In this document: in pieces, positions 38,170 to 47,432 of the stretch
Layout: each line of letters starts with the position of its first letter
Position numbering within the stretch: position 1 is the first letter of the stretch
Assembly (NCBI RefSeq): GCF_039645995.1
Contig: NZ_CP147920.1
Coordinates: 1,674,001-1,738,000 of the forward strand
Direction: 5' to 3'
Length of the DNA stretch: 64,000 nucleotides
From: Sulfurimonas sp. HSL3-1
GTDB taxonomy: Bacteria; Campylobacterota; Campylobacteria; Campylobacterales; Sulfurimonadaceae
The notes under the pieces: model-generated
The model's input: the letters and a program-made list of their open reading frames with translations, nothing else
Database searches by the model: none
What the model was told of the DNA's origin: nothing
Position numbers and translations under genes: made by a program

Positions 38170-38658
38170 CTAGTAGAGTCTGACCGGGAGGACCCAGTCC
38201 GGTTCTGCCGATGCGACGTCCGGATTCTGCATCAGGCTGTTCGACTGATCAATATCATTTCTGTCGCTTTTGTTGACAAATACGACGCTACTCCCGTCGA
38301 TACCGATACGGCGGCGAAACTCCAAACCGTTTGACGCCGCAAACGTCTCCGGGTCAATCCGTTTCCCGGAGACAAAGCGGACGACGATATGGCCGGTCGT
38401 CACATGGCGGAATGCCGCTTCTTTCACACCCCATTTATAGAAGATCTCCCCGGCGTGCGCTGCCTTTTCACTTGCCAGGCGTGCATGATTCGATGCAGCC
38501 TGCTCGGCCGTATCAAATGCTTTTGCTTCCGTCTTGACGAAGAGTGTTTTTCTCCCGTGGCTGTTTTGCAAATAACAAAATTGCCCGATCGAATCTGCGA
38601 AAACCACTCCCGCAACTATCAAGCTTCCCACCATATATACAAGCTTCATCATTCCCAC
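38170..38658 (-). CDS. Secreted protein resembling a subtilisin propeptide (162 aa)
   Basis: After a signal peptide (KLVYMVGSLIVAGVVFA) the second half has the look of an S8 protease prodomain or I9-type inhibitor: GHIVVRFVSGKRIDPETFAA, a beta strand SSVVFVNK, then DVASAEPDWVLPVRLY, which matches the usual prodomain end where the chain enters the active site. It lies 3 bp downstream of a subtilase gene and on the same strand. That protease has no obvious I9 prodomain of its own, so this may act in trans as folding chaperone or inhibitor. The match is by pattern only. Confidence 0.55.
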   Translation of the reverse strand: MGMMKLVYMVGSLIVAGVVFADSIGQFCYLQNSHGRKTLFVKTEAKAFDTAEQAASNHARLASEKAAHAGEIFYKWGVKEAAFRHVTTGHIVVRFVSGKRIDPETFAASNGLEFRRRIGIDGSSVVFVNKSDRNDIDQSNSLMQNPDVASAEPDWVLPVRLY

Positions 38659-38661
38659 CTT

Positions 38662-41070
38662 CTAATGGCCGCTGATCTGTATGCCCCAGCTTGAGAGCGA
38701 GCCGATATAACCGCTCCTGAGATCCATGACCTTCAGACGCCATGTCCCCTGCGCGGGTTCATCCAGGCATCGTACAGTTGAAAAACGCCAATCTGCATAA
38801 CGTTCTACGCCGCGAATGTAGTTTTCACCGCCAACCGCGAGAACGCTTTCCGTCCCCAACGGAGAGACTACTACGATGCGGAGATCATCGATTCGGTAGT
38901 GTTCCGTCGTGATCCAAATATCCACATGTTCGACCGTCATGGATTCACTAACATTCAAGGTACGCTCAATCCCGCTGCTGTTGGCATCGGGAATATCGAC
39001 GTTGGCACTGTCGGTATACAGCGCGCTCGTCTGTTCCTGCCCCAAGGAAGAAAACCCCTCCGCCATAGCGACGGCAGCTGCTGCATCCACGATGCCGAAA
39101 CCGTATTTGTCGTTGATAGGCAGTCCTGCCCCGTTTAGACTCCAACTCCCGTCGGATGCATCGTTCTGACGTGCGCTCCTGGCGAGAATATACCGAACAT
39201 CTCTCCGTGTCAGTGCCGGATTGGCCTGGAGCACCAGGGCACACACGCCAGCCACTGCCGGACAGGCCGAAGATGTCCCGTTCATGAAACGGGTGTAGTT
39301 GCCGTCGGGATTGTTCCCATCAAGCAAAGAGTCACCGAGAACAATCTCGTCATTATCGTACTTTATATCATGCCCGATACCCAGCCCCGTCAGGTCCGTC
39401 GTCACGATGGCAGGGTTCGTAAGCCCATACTCGCCTCCCGTTCCAGCGACAAGCACGTTCGCCCCCGTGTTGGAATATGAGCTTAGCGTACCATCTGCAT
39501 TCACGGATGAAACGGTAATGGCGTATTTGCTGTTATGCAGGCTGGAGGTGTTGGCATATCCCTCATGGCTTGCCGTACGATCATTGCCGGCGGCAAAAAC
39601 ATAGATGGCGCCCTTGCCGTCACGACCGTTCACTGCGCCCTCTTCCAGCGCGCCTTCCAGCACCGGTCCCCAATCGGTCAGTGCGGCTGAAGTCATCGCC
39701 CCCCAGCTGTTCGAAAATATATCGATGCCCGGCCGGAGAAAGGCATCAGCAAAATGGGAGACCCTGCCTGTCGCCAGCACATTAAACCCGGCCAGCCGCG
39801 TCATCGGGGCAATGCCCCGTACCCCCCGTACGTTGAACCCCTGCGCGCCAATAATCCCCGCGCATGCGGTCCCATGGTATCCGATATCACTGCCGAGAGG
39901 CACAGGATCGTTTGCGTGGGTGCCGTAGTGATAGCTCAGGCTTATGTCAAGGTTGTTTGTCAAATCAGGATGCCCGGACTCGACGCCAGTATCGACAATG
40001 CCGACGACCACGTCACCACTGCCGGTAAAAGTGGTCGGCAGCCCGACGATGTCGAGGTCTTCTCCAGCGATGCCCCCGTTTTGCGCACCGCCCGTCTGCC
40101 CCGTGTTCAGCAGGTACCACTGATAGGGAAAAAGCAGGTCCCCCTCGACGCTTCCCCCGTTGAGAGGATCCGTACCGCTCCACACTTCGGCATAATCGTT
40201 CACCCCGTCGCTGTCGCTGTCGGGCAGCCCAGGATCCGTACCGGCGAGCTGTTCAAAGGCGTCCATAAGCCCCTCCTGATCGCCGTCTTTTTTCCAAAGC
40301 CCTTCACTGCCAGCATAGAGCCCTGTTCCATAATTGCCTTCCGCCAGCACCTTGTAACTGTCCGGGTCGTTCAGATAACCGAAATGTGTGGAACAGTTGT
40401 TCTCGATAACGGCAGGGTTAAACCGTGTCAGTGTCGCAGCATCGATCATACTCCCTGCCGGGTCGGAACTGAACAGCTTCTGCGCAACCTTCCCGAGGAT
40501 CATTGTGACCGTTGAGGGCACGGAGAGGTGGCGTTCCGCCGCGACGGCGGCAGCGGCAGAACTGAAAAGGTTGACCGACACGTTGCCGTCGCGCAAAGCC
40601 CCGAAGGTTGCGTAGGCATAAAGGGGACCGGCAAAGCTGCGTATTTCTCCCGGGACGACAAACCCGTCGCCGTCGGGGTCGATCTCATTCCCTCCGCTTA
40701 CTTTCAGAAGCATCATCGTTTCTTCCGAAGGCAGGGACGATACAGCGAAGGTGCGTGTAGCCGAAAAACGGCCGGAGGTCCTTTCGCCGAATGGCAGTAG
40801 TTTTGTCGCCGTCGCGTTGTACTCCGTGCCGTCGCGCTGCGGATCATAAGTGTAGCTTTTAGCAAGAAAAAGAGCGCTGCCGTCCAGCTTCGTCACTTCT
40901 ATATCCGCACCGCAAAGTGCCCCCCTGACTGCCGTACTGCCTCCGATGCTTACGGTAATGGTCTCTGTCGGCGTCGGCGTCTCGGAATGCGAGCCGCTCC
41001 CGCATGCCGTGAGCAGAAAAACAGCTGTGACAGGAGCGATCACTTTATGTACGACGCTATAAAAAAGCAT
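38662..41070 (-). CDS. S8 subtilase/kexin-like lipoprotein protease with P-domain
   Basis: An 802-residue surface or periplasmic protease. Signal peptide and lipobox LLTAC are followed by a ~200-residue region of unknown fold, a Ca-binding acidic repeat (DSDSDGVNDYAEVWSGTDP, thrombospondin type-3-like), and the S8 domain with catalytic Asp in VGIVDTGVESGHPDL, His in YHGTACAGIIGA, and Ser in MNGTSSACPAVAGV. The oxyanion Asn lies near YVFAAGNDRTA. The last ~120 residues are a proprotein-convertase P domain (MTVEHVDIWITTEHYRIDDL; WRLKVMDLRSGYIGSLSSWG). This order is like bacterial kexin-type enzymes. Likely self-contained with the following propeptide-like gene. Confidence 0.92.
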   Translation of the reverse strand: MLFYSVVHKVIAPVTAVFLLTACGSGSHSETPTPTETITVSIGGSTAVRGALCGADIEVTKLDGSALFLAKSYTYDPQRDGTEYNATATKLLPFGERTSGRFSATRTFAVSSLPSEETMMLLKVSGGNEIDPDGDGFVVPGEIRSFAGPLYAYATFGALRDGNVSVNLFSSAAAAVAAERHLSVPSTVTMILGKVAQKLFSSDPAGSMIDAATLTRFNPAVIENNCSTHFGYLNDPDSYKVLAEGNYGTGLYAGSEGLWKKDGDQEGLMDAFEQLAGTDPGLPDSDSDGVNDYAEVWSGTDPLNGGSVEGDLLFPYQWYLLNTGQTGGAQNGGIAGEDLDIVGLPTTFTGSGDVVVGIVDTGVESGHPDLTNNLDISLSYHYGTHANDPVPLGSDIGYHGTACAGIIGAQGFNVRGVRGIAPMTRLAGFNVLATGRVSHFADAFLRPGIDIFSNSWGAMTSAALTDWGPVLEGALEEGAVNGRDGKGAIYVFAAGNDRTASHEGYANTSSLHNSKYAITVSSVNADGTLSSYSNTGANVLVAGTGGEYGLTNPAIVTTDLTGLGIGHDIKYDNDEIVLGDSLLDGNNPDGNYTRFMNGTSSACPAVAGVCALVLQANPALTRRDVRYILARSARQNDASDGSWSLNGAGLPINDKYGFGIVDAAAAVAMAEGFSSLGQEQTSALYTDSANVDIPDANSSGIERTLNVSESMTVEHVDIWITTEHYRIDDLRIVVVSPLGTESVLAVGGENYIRGVERYADWRFSTVRCLDEPAQGTWRLKVMDLRSGYIGSLSSWGIQISGH

Positions 41071-41278
41071 TCCTTTCCTTCCGGGTCGATCCCGATATCC
41101 TTATGCATACAGCCGATTGGTCATCCCCTTAAACACTCCTATTATAGGGTATATGAGCTTCAGAGAAAGCGGCATAACCCAATAGCATTTTTTAACGCTT
41201 TCTATTTTATTGAAGCAATGTTTAAGCTTATCATTCATACACTGATAGTATCTCAACCATTGGTATAAGGGGTATATT

Positions 41279-42499
41279 ATGAAACGTGTTAGCGTGATAG
41301 GTATTTCTGTCGCAACAGCGGCATTGATCATGGGCGGCTGCGGCAGCAGCTCCTCCGGACCATCGGCACCTGCTGAGACCAAAGCTGCTACCAGCATTGA
41401 TCTCGCAACGGTGGAGAGTGCGTTGAGCATGCTCTATAACGGCGGAATTGCCGCCGCCGGTGCGCCAGCATCCCCGGTTAAAGCGGCGGTGGCGGACATC
41501 AAAACGGCGATCCAGACGAAAGTGGCCGCCAGCGGCGGCTACAGCGGAGGGGACAGCTATTCGCAGACTTATGATTGTCAGATCAGCGGTACGCGCACCA
41601 GCTCATATGAAAGTAGTTACGATTACCCGGCAGAGGGCGGCTGGACGGAAACCTATGCCTATACGTATAGGTACGACCACTGTATCGACAACTCCAGCGG
41701 GGACGTCAACGGTGAACCGGTCAACCGCTATTTCCAGAACGGAACATACTCCTACTCGAACACGGCAACGTATGACAACGACTCGAACATGTCCAAAGAG
41801 ACGTGGTCCTGGAGTGATAATCGCAGTTACGGCTACGACAACAACGAGACGACAACGTCACGCACCTATACCGCCAAAAACAGCGGGAAAGAGACCTGGG
41901 AAGCAGACGGTGATTACTTCGACGCCACCGGAATACCGGCATGGAGCGACACCTGGCACTACTCAGGCTTCAACAAAGTAGTCGACATCAACAGCAGCGG
42001 AAAAGTCAGCGGCGGTGAAAGAAATGTCTATAACGAGACATGGACCGACTCCGGCGCCCAGGACAACTCCCACTATAAAACAATGGCCGACGGGTTCTAT
42101 ACACACTATGAAACCGACGCAAACGGCGTGGAGAGTGTCACAGGGGGCGAATACTACAACAACTTCGTCATGGAAGTCTACATGAGCGGCAGCGAAGAAA
42201 ACGTCACTATCAACGGAACCTACGGCACAACCTGCCTCGGCGGATCGGTCACGTTCAAAACCGATCCGGTCGTCCAGTCCAACCAGGATGATTACTTCGA
42301 CGGCGACGGTGCCCACGGCAGCGACGTTCTTCCGTATGCCGGTACCGTTACCGTCAGCGGCAGCGGCAGCGCGACAGTCAGCTTCGACGCCAACGCCTCC
42401 ATGTACTCGACGGTCACCATCGTCGCACCGGATGGCAGTGCAACCTACAGCCGATGGAGCGACATCCCTGTCGGCAGCTGTAGCTCGATGATGCCATAA
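41279..42499 (+). CDS. Tyr/Ser-rich lipoprotein (406 aa), unknown
   Basis: Signal peptide VIGISVATAALIM with lipobox GGC and a linker CGSSSSGPSAP. The remainder is low in hydrophobic residues and rich in Tyr, Ser, Thr, Asp and Asn, with alternating patterns such as TYSYSNTATYDND and KETWSWSDNRSYGYDNN, which suggest a repeat of short antiparallel beta strands. Pairs of Cys (YDCQISG, YDHCIDN) and a late Cys (TTCLGGSVTF) may form disulfides. The start region resembles that of the propeller lipoprotein at 11036. Divergent from the subtilase gene. No family recognised. Confidence 0.7.
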   Translation: MKRVSVIGISVATAALIMGGCGSSSSGPSAPAETKAATSIDLATVESALSMLYNGGIAAAGAPASPVKAAVADIKTAIQTKVAASGGYSGGDSYSQTYDCQISGTRTSSYESSYDYPAEGGWTETYAYTYRYDHCIDNSSGDVNGEPVNRYFQNGTYSYSNTATYDNDSNMSKETWSWSDNRSYGYDNNETTTSRTYTAKNSGKETWEADGDYFDATGIPAWSDTWHYSGFNKVVDINSSGKVSGGERNVYNETWTDSGAQDNSHYKTMADGFYTHYETDANGVESVTGGEYYNNFVMEVYMSGSEENVTINGTYGTTCLGGSVTFKTDPVVQSNQDDYFDGDGAHGSDVLPYAGTVTVSGSGSATVSFDANASMYSTVTIVAPDGSATYSRWSDIPVGSCSSMMP

Positions 42500-42641
42500 C
42501 GGCCGTGGCACTCAGAAGTGAGGTACCTCCTCCCTTCTGCATGGTCAATCTTCTGACTTTCCGGCTTCCAAAACACATTTAGAGACTTGTAAGTCCCTAT
42601 CCACGATAATCCAGTATCTTTACAACCGAAAGCATCTGTAC

Positions 42642-43655
42642 ATGACTACTATTTTGCAACTGGCGGGCCTGCCCGATTCGAATGAGATCGTCCTGGAGAC
42701 GACGGATGAAGCGGGAGCACGCCGTTTTCTCGATTTCGCCTGGCTCTCGCCCCTGCTCGAACCGCTCGATCCGGCCCGTTTCCGGCACCTCAAGCTGCTC
42801 TACGGCGGTGCCGAAAACCCGATCAGCGTCAATATCAGGCCCGATGTCGTCTACAACAGCATCAGTGATCCCGAACGCTGTAGCCATGCCCTGGACCGTG
42901 CACAGCACGCGGCACAAAGCAATCCCTACCCCTTCATCAATCCGCCGGCCAATATTCCCCGTATCCGCTCCGACCGCCTCAGCGAGACCGTTGCCCCGCT
43001 TAAGGGGATCACGATGCCCAAAACCGTCCGGCTGACGCCGCATTCGCTCTCCGACGTCAGCAATACGCTGGAGCGCTCCGGCCTGAGGCCCCCGCTTCTC
43101 TTCAGGGAAGCCGCCGCTTACCCGGAACGTCCGAACCACTTCATCCTTGAAAGTTTTGACGATCTCCACGCCCTCGAACGTTTTCCCTTCGACGGTCGCG
43201 CCTACTATGCCTCCGCCTTCACAGACTACCGTTCACCGGACGGCCTCTACCGTCTCTACCGTTTCTATGTCATCGGAGACACCCTGCTGCCCGGTCACCT
43301 TATCCTCTCCGATCAGTGGCATATCCGAAACGATGCGGAGGCCCACCGGGGTTTGAAATCGAAAATGACAGGCATTCTGAACGAGGAAAAAGCCTTTCTC
43401 AAACAATTTCGCAAAAAGAGCTTTCCCGCCCTCTACGTGTTGAAACAACAGCTCGGTCTTGACTATTTCGCCGTGGAGTGTACCATTGACAAAAAAGGGG
43501 AACTGCTGCTTTTCGGTATTGATTGCAACGGCCACTATGCCGACGGGACAAAGATGCAGGGCTATTATTCGACAAAAGAGCTCGCACAGTTCAACCAAGC
43601 TGTCGAGAAAATGCTGCTTGATAAACGCCCTGCGGCAAAGGGCTATCATGCTTAA
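42642..43655 (+). CDS. ATP-grasp-like protein, first of tandem pair
   Basis: A 337-residue protein related to its downstream neighbour. Shared elements: PKTVRLTPHSL, LERFPFDGRAYYASAFTDYRS (partner: LERFAFDGREFYAIAFHDFRD), a RLYRFYVIGD strand and GHLILSDQWHI. The LDYFAVECTIDKKGELLLFGIDCN end matches the ATP-grasp Mg site where an acidic residue and Asn alternate on adjacent strands. The usual Lys/Gly-rich lid is reduced here: the partner has SAGEHGGGGMVLV, this one has REAAAYPERPNHFILE. It may have lost activity. No ribosome-binding site stands out. Substrate unknown. Confidence 0.65.
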   Translation: MTTILQLAGLPDSNEIVLETTDEAGARRFLDFAWLSPLLEPLDPARFRHLKLLYGGAENPISVNIRPDVVYNSISDPERCSHALDRAQHAAQSNPYPFINPPANIPRIRSDRLSETVAPLKGITMPKTVRLTPHSLSDVSNTLERSGLRPPLLFREAAAYPERPNHFILESFDDLHALERFPFDGRAYYASAFTDYRSPDGLYRLYRFYVIGDTLLPGHLILSDQWHIRNDAEAHRGLKSKMTGILNEEKAFLKQFRKKSFPALYVLKQQLGLDYFAVECTIDKKGELLLFGIDCNGHYADGTKMQGYYSTKELAQFNQAVEKMLLDKRPAAKGYHA

Positions 43656-44631
43656 AGTACTCAATCCCATCGGCACCCCCGACAACGGCCGTGCAACCGT
43701 TATCTGGAACAACGGCAATCCCCAGCAGCTCAGGATCAATTTTGAAGGGACCAACAGCCTTGTCGCCCTCATCGACCAGCAGCGCTGCCGCGTCCTGCCC
43801 GTCACCTTCGGTGGCCGCCATCCCAAACAGATCGTTCCCGAAGATGCCGATGTCGTCGTCAATTCGGTCTGCGACCCCGATACGAACGCCAAGGCCCTCC
43901 ATCAGCTGGAAGCGACACTGAGCAGTCTTACGATCCCCGTCATCAATCCCCCCAATCTGACCTTCCTGACTACCCGTGAACAGACCTACTCCCGTCTGCA
44001 CAGCATTCCCGGTCTGCGCGTACCGAAAACGGTACGGCTCTCGCCGACGCGGTTGGCGGAGATCCCGGGGATGATCGCGGAACACGGCCTGGACTACCCC
44101 TATATTTTCCGCTCGGCAGGGGAACACGGCGGCGGGGGGATGGTCCTGGTCGAAAGCGCACAGGATTTGCCGAAACTGGAACGCTTCGCTTTCGACGGCA
44201 GGGAGTTCTACGCGATTGCCTTCCACGACTTCCGGGACAAAGACGGCCTCTACCGCAAATACCGTCTTGTCGTCATCGATGGACAGATCTATCCGCGCCA
44301 CCTCATCGTCTCGAAATCATGGAACATCCACTCGGAAACACGGCAGGAGCTGATGAACGATTCTCAAGCCTTCCAGGATGAGGAGATCGCCTTTCTGGCG
44401 CACCCTCCCGCGCGCCCGGAAGAGACCTGCCGCCGCATCTATGAAAAACTGCCGCTCGATTTCTTCGGCATCGACTGCCACCTGGATACGGAAGGCACTA
44501 TGTTCATCTTCGAACTCAACACCTGTATGCGCATCGTCAGTAACGACCCCATTCCCTACCAGGCCCCTGCCCTCGATGCCATCAGGGAGGCCTTTAACGC
44601 ACTGATTGCACGCAAGGCCGAAGGCCGCTGA
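43648..44631 (+). CDS. ATP-grasp-like ligase, second of tandem pair
   Basis: A 327-residue protein beginning MLKVLNPIGTPDNGRATVIW. It overlaps the upstream paralogue by 8 bp. ATP-grasp elements: IFRSAGEHGGGGMVLVES (flexible Gly-rich lid), the strand YRKYRLVVIDGQIYPRHLIV and the metal site LDFFGIDCHLDTEGTMFIFE followed by LNTCM. NPPNLTFLTTREQTYSRLHS looks like the pre-ATP-grasp region of RimK-type ligases. The pair may act as a heteromer making an amide or ester bond, but the substrate is not evident. Convergent with the GNAT-BKACE gene. Confidence 0.7.
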   Translation: MLKVLNPIGTPDNGRATVIWNNGNPQQLRINFEGTNSLVALIDQQRCRVLPVTFGGRHPKQIVPEDADVVVNSVCDPDTNAKALHQLEATLSSLTIPVINPPNLTFLTTREQTYSRLHSIPGLRVPKTVRLSPTRLAEIPGMIAEHGLDYPYIFRSAGEHGGGGMVLVESAQDLPKLERFAFDGREFYAIAFHDFRDKDGLYRKYRLVVIDGQIYPRHLIVSKSWNIHSETRQELMNDSQAFQDEEIAFLAHPPARPEETCRRIYEKLPLDFFGIDCHLDTEGTMFIFELNTCMRIVSNDPIPYQAPALDAIREAFNALIARKAEGR

Positions 44632-44634
44632 CCC

Positions 44635-45990
44635 CTAAGCGAGTCCCAGCATCGCCCGCGTCTCATCGGGCGTCGCGATACGACGCTGCAACTCCTCCGC
44701 AATCCGCGCGACCCGACGGACCAGCGCTTCGTTCGAGGCGAGTACTTTCCGCTCGTAGTCGTAATGGATGTTATCCTCTATCCCGACGCGGACATGCCCT
44801 CCCGCAGCGACGGCGGCAGCATTCATCGGCAGCTGGAAACCGCCCAGCCCCGCCCCGGCCCAGACGGAATCCTCCGGCAGCGCCTCCGCGATCATGGTCA
44901 GGTTGCCGAGCGTCGCCGGCGCCGTGTTGAGATTACCAAGCAGGATGTTGAAGTATTTGCGCCCTTTGATGATCCCGTGCCGCTCAAGATACTTGGCCAG
45001 GTTGACCATCCCGTAATCGAAGACCTCCATCTCCGGCCGGATCCCCTTCTCCTGCATCGTCATCGCCAACCGCTCGACCATGTTGATCGTATTGACGCTC
45101 GCCCCGGAAAGGAAATTGAGTGACCCGAGCGTCAGGCTCGCCATATCCGGTTTCGCCGCACCCGTCAGATGCAGCACCTCGGAGCGCCGTTCGAAATCAC
45201 TCCAGTTTCGTCCCGACGTGGAGACACAGCAGACCATCCCCGGCCGCTCCCGGCGTATCCCCGTCAGAATCGCTTCGTAATAGCGGGCATCCGGCGTTGG
45301 CAACCCCCGTTCATCCCTTGCGTGGATATGGACGATGCGCGCTCCTGCATCATAAACGCGGATCGCATCCGCAACAATCTCCTCGACATGGACCGGGACA
45401 TACGGCGTGCTTACTTTCGTCGGTACCATCCCCGTCAGACAGACATTGATCATCAGCGGGGGGAAGGGGTTCAGCGGGTGCGGATCGTTCCCCTCGATAT
45501 AGGCCGCTGCCGCGATCTCGCGCTCTGCCCTTGTCTCGAAATGGCGGACAAGGTCCATCCGCAGCGTCGTCCAGTGGGTGACATCCTCCAGGCTGAAGGC
45601 GCAAAGCTTCTCCAGGCGGCCGACAACCTCATAGCCGTAATGCTTACGGTACCAGACGATCGTCTCGGGATGGTCCGCATTTGTCGTCACGTACTTCACG
45701 CCCGCGTCGTACATCGCCTCCAGCCGGGCATTCTGAAGCGCCTTCCCGATGTTCATGCCCTGGAATTCGGGATAGACTCCCAGCAGCGTCGTCTTTCCCT
45801 CCTCCGGGGAGAGGATCTTGTAACCACCCGCACCGATGATCCGACCATCTTCCGTCCGGGCGACATAGAAAAAGGCAAGATCGAGTTCTTCCATCTCCAC
45901 CGAGGGGACATGGTGCATATTCCATGGTTCCATCACTTTGAGAATTGCATCTCTGTCACCTATAGCGGCTCTTTCGATTCGGTAATCCAT
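44635..45990 (-). CDS. GNAT acetyltransferase fused to a BKACE-type beta-keto acid cleavage domain
   Basis: A 451-residue fusion. Residues 1-~150 are a GNAT domain with the acetyl-CoA loop VYPEFQGMNIGKALQNARLE and a DHPETIVWYRKHYGYEVVGR end. Residues ~175-445 form a DUF849/BKACE barrel: the metal His pair in IVHIHARDERG, CCVSTSGR, LGSLNF and the C-terminal GAGLGGFQLPMNAAAVAAGG and HVRVGIEDNIHYD. BKACE enzymes condense beta-keto acids with acetyl-CoA; GNATs use acetyl-CoA too, so the halves may share cofactor or product. The start is ATG 45990 (AGGGGG 6 nt upstream) and not the TTG at 45996. It faces the ATP-grasp pair tail to tail. Confidence 0.88.
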   Translation of the reverse strand: MDYRIERAAIGDRDAILKVMEPWNMHHVPSVEMEELDLAFFYVARTEDGRIIGAGGYKILSPEEGKTTLLGVYPEFQGMNIGKALQNARLEAMYDAGVKYVTTNADHPETIVWYRKHYGYEVVGRLEKLCAFSLEDVTHWTTLRMDLVRHFETRAEREIAAAAYIEGNDPHPLNPFPPLMINVCLTGMVPTKVSTPYVPVHVEEIVADAIRVYDAGARIVHIHARDERGLPTPDARYYEAILTGIRRERPGMVCCVSTSGRNWSDFERRSEVLHLTGAAKPDMASLTLGSLNFLSGASVNTINMVERLAMTMQEKGIRPEMEVFDYGMVNLAKYLERHGIIKGRKYFNILLGNLNTAPATLGNLTMIAEALPEDSVWAGAGLGGFQLPMNAAAVAAGGHVRVGIEDNIHYDYERKVLASNEALVRRVARIAEELQRRIATPDETRAMLGLA

Positions 45991-46069
45991 CGTCAACCCC
46001 CTAAGATCATCTATTCTACTGTTTTATAGCGCTCTTTTCCATTAGACCGCCCCAGATCCCGGAGTAAAG

Positions 46070-46075
46070 TATAAT
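46070..46075 (+). promoter_or_regulatory. -10 box before yaeQ
   Basis: A perfect TATAAT lies 26 bp before the yaeQ ATG, with AAGGAG in between as ribosome-binding site. No clear -35 element. Confidence 0.5.
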
Positions 46076-46101
46076 TACGCAGCTAATGACAAGGAGACCC
46101 C

Positions 46102-46635
46102 ATGGCGCTGGGCGCAACGATCTACAAAGTATCTCTTTCCATCTCCGACCTCGACCGCCACTTCTACCATGATTTCGACCTGACCGTCGCCCGCCACCCC
46201 TCCGAAACGGAGGAGCGGATGATGATGCGCCTGGCTGCCTTCGCCTTTCATGCCGACGAACGGCTCGCCTTTACCAAGGGGATCGTCCAGGAGGATGAAC
46301 CCGACCTCTGGAACAAGGACTATGACGGCACCATCCGCCTCTGGATCGACCTGGGACAGCCCGACGAAAAGCGCATACGCAAGGCGTGCGGACGCGCCGA
46401 GGAGGTGATCATTTACACCTACTCCCGCCGGGCGGCCGACGCGTGGTGGCGCCAGAACGGTTCGAAACTGGCGCGTTTCGGCAATCTTCAAGTGATCCAG
46501 CTGGATGCGCAGGGCGACGCCGAAGCCTTTGCAGAACGGAGTATGCAACTCCAGGCGCTGATCCAGGACGGCGAACTGCTTCTGAGCGACGAAAAGGATC
46601 GGCAGCTTAAAATCACGAGGGAGTCATGGGCGTAA
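46102..46635 (+). CDS. yaeQ: YaeQ-family protein
   Basis: A 177-residue protein of the YaeQ family, a PD-(D/E)XK-like fold. It has the opening ATIYKVSLSISDLDRHFYHD, RHPSETEERMMMRLAAFAF, LWNKDYDGTIRLWIDLGQPD and the VIIYTYSRRAADAWW strand. The fold suggests nucleic-acid contact but the function is unsettled. The ATG at 46102 follows AAGGAG. It overlaps the next gene by 10 bp. Confidence 0.92.
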   Translation: MALGATIYKVSLSISDLDRHFYHDFDLTVARHPSETEERMMMRLAAFAFHADERLAFTKGIVQEDEPDLWNKDYDGTIRLWIDLGQPDEKRIRKACGRAEEVIIYTYSRRAADAWWRQNGSKLARFGNLQVIQLDAQGDAEAFAERSMQLQALIQDGELLLSDEKDRQLKITRESWA

Positions 46636-47432
46636 GAACAATCCGTCTCGGCAGCAACTCCATTGCGACCATCGACCTTGAGACGGCCGAAGACGGTACG
46701 CAGCGGATCGTCAAATCCTCCGAAGACCCCTTCGCGCTGGAGGCGGAAGCGACAATGCTCGAACACCTCCGGCCCCACCTGCGCGTGCCAAAGGTGTTCG
46801 AGCAAAGCGCAGGGCGCCTGGTCATGGAGTACATTCCCAACGACGCCGCCTGCAACGGCCGCTGCGAAGAGGAGATCGCCGATGCCCTGGCCCACCTGCA
46901 CAGCATCCCCGCCCAGGGTGTCTTCGGGTTCGGCTCCGATACGACCATAGGCCCCTTCCGCCAGCGCAACCGGCCGCGGATACGCTGGGTCGATTTCTAC
47001 CGGGAGATGCGGGTGCTCGATTTCGCCGCCAAGGCCTTCGACGAGGGGCAGATCGACAAAAGCCTTTTGGGGCGCATCGAAAAGCTGGCCGCCGACTTCG
47101 AGCAGTTTCTGGACGAACCCGAGCACTCATCCCTGCTGCACGGCGACGTCTGGGGCGGCAACGTCCTGACCCAAAATAACCACCTCGCCGCTTTTATCGA
47201 CCCGGCGTGCTACTACGGCCACTTCGAGATGGAACTCGCTTTTATCGGGATGTTCCAGACGTTCGGCGAAGCTTTTTACGCGCGTTACCGCGCTCACCGT
47301 CCCATCCCCGAGGGCTTTTTCGAGCACAGAGCCGACCTCTACCGTCTCTACCCCTACCTCGTGCACGTCCGCGCTTTCGGCGGCAGCTACCTGGCGGGTT
47401 TAGAGGCCATCCTCCGGCGCGTCGGCTACTGA
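46626..47432 (+). CDS. Fructosamine/ketosamine-3-kinase-like protein
   Basis: A 268-residue protein kinase-like fold enzyme of the fructosamine kinase family. The catalytic loop is LLHGDVWGGNVL and the metal Asp lies in AAFIDPACYYGHFEMELAFI. These enzymes phosphorylate sugar-amine adducts so that glycated proteins can be repaired. It is translationally coupled to yaeQ. Its last 33 bp overlap the 3' end of the pyruvate kinase gene on the opposite strand. Confidence 0.88.
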   Translation: MGVRTIRLGSNSIATIDLETAEDGTQRIVKSSEDPFALEAEATMLEHLRPHLRVPKVFEQSAGRLVMEYIPNDAACNGRCEEEIADALAHLHSIPAQGVFGFGSDTTIGPFRQRNRPRIRWVDFYREMRVLDFAAKAFDEGQIDKSLLGRIEKLAADFEQFLDEPEHSSLLHGDVWGGNVLTQNNHLAAFIDPACYYGHFEMELAFIGMFQTFGEAFYARYRAHRPIPEGFFEHRADLYRLYPYLVHVRAFGGSYLAGLEAILRRVGY

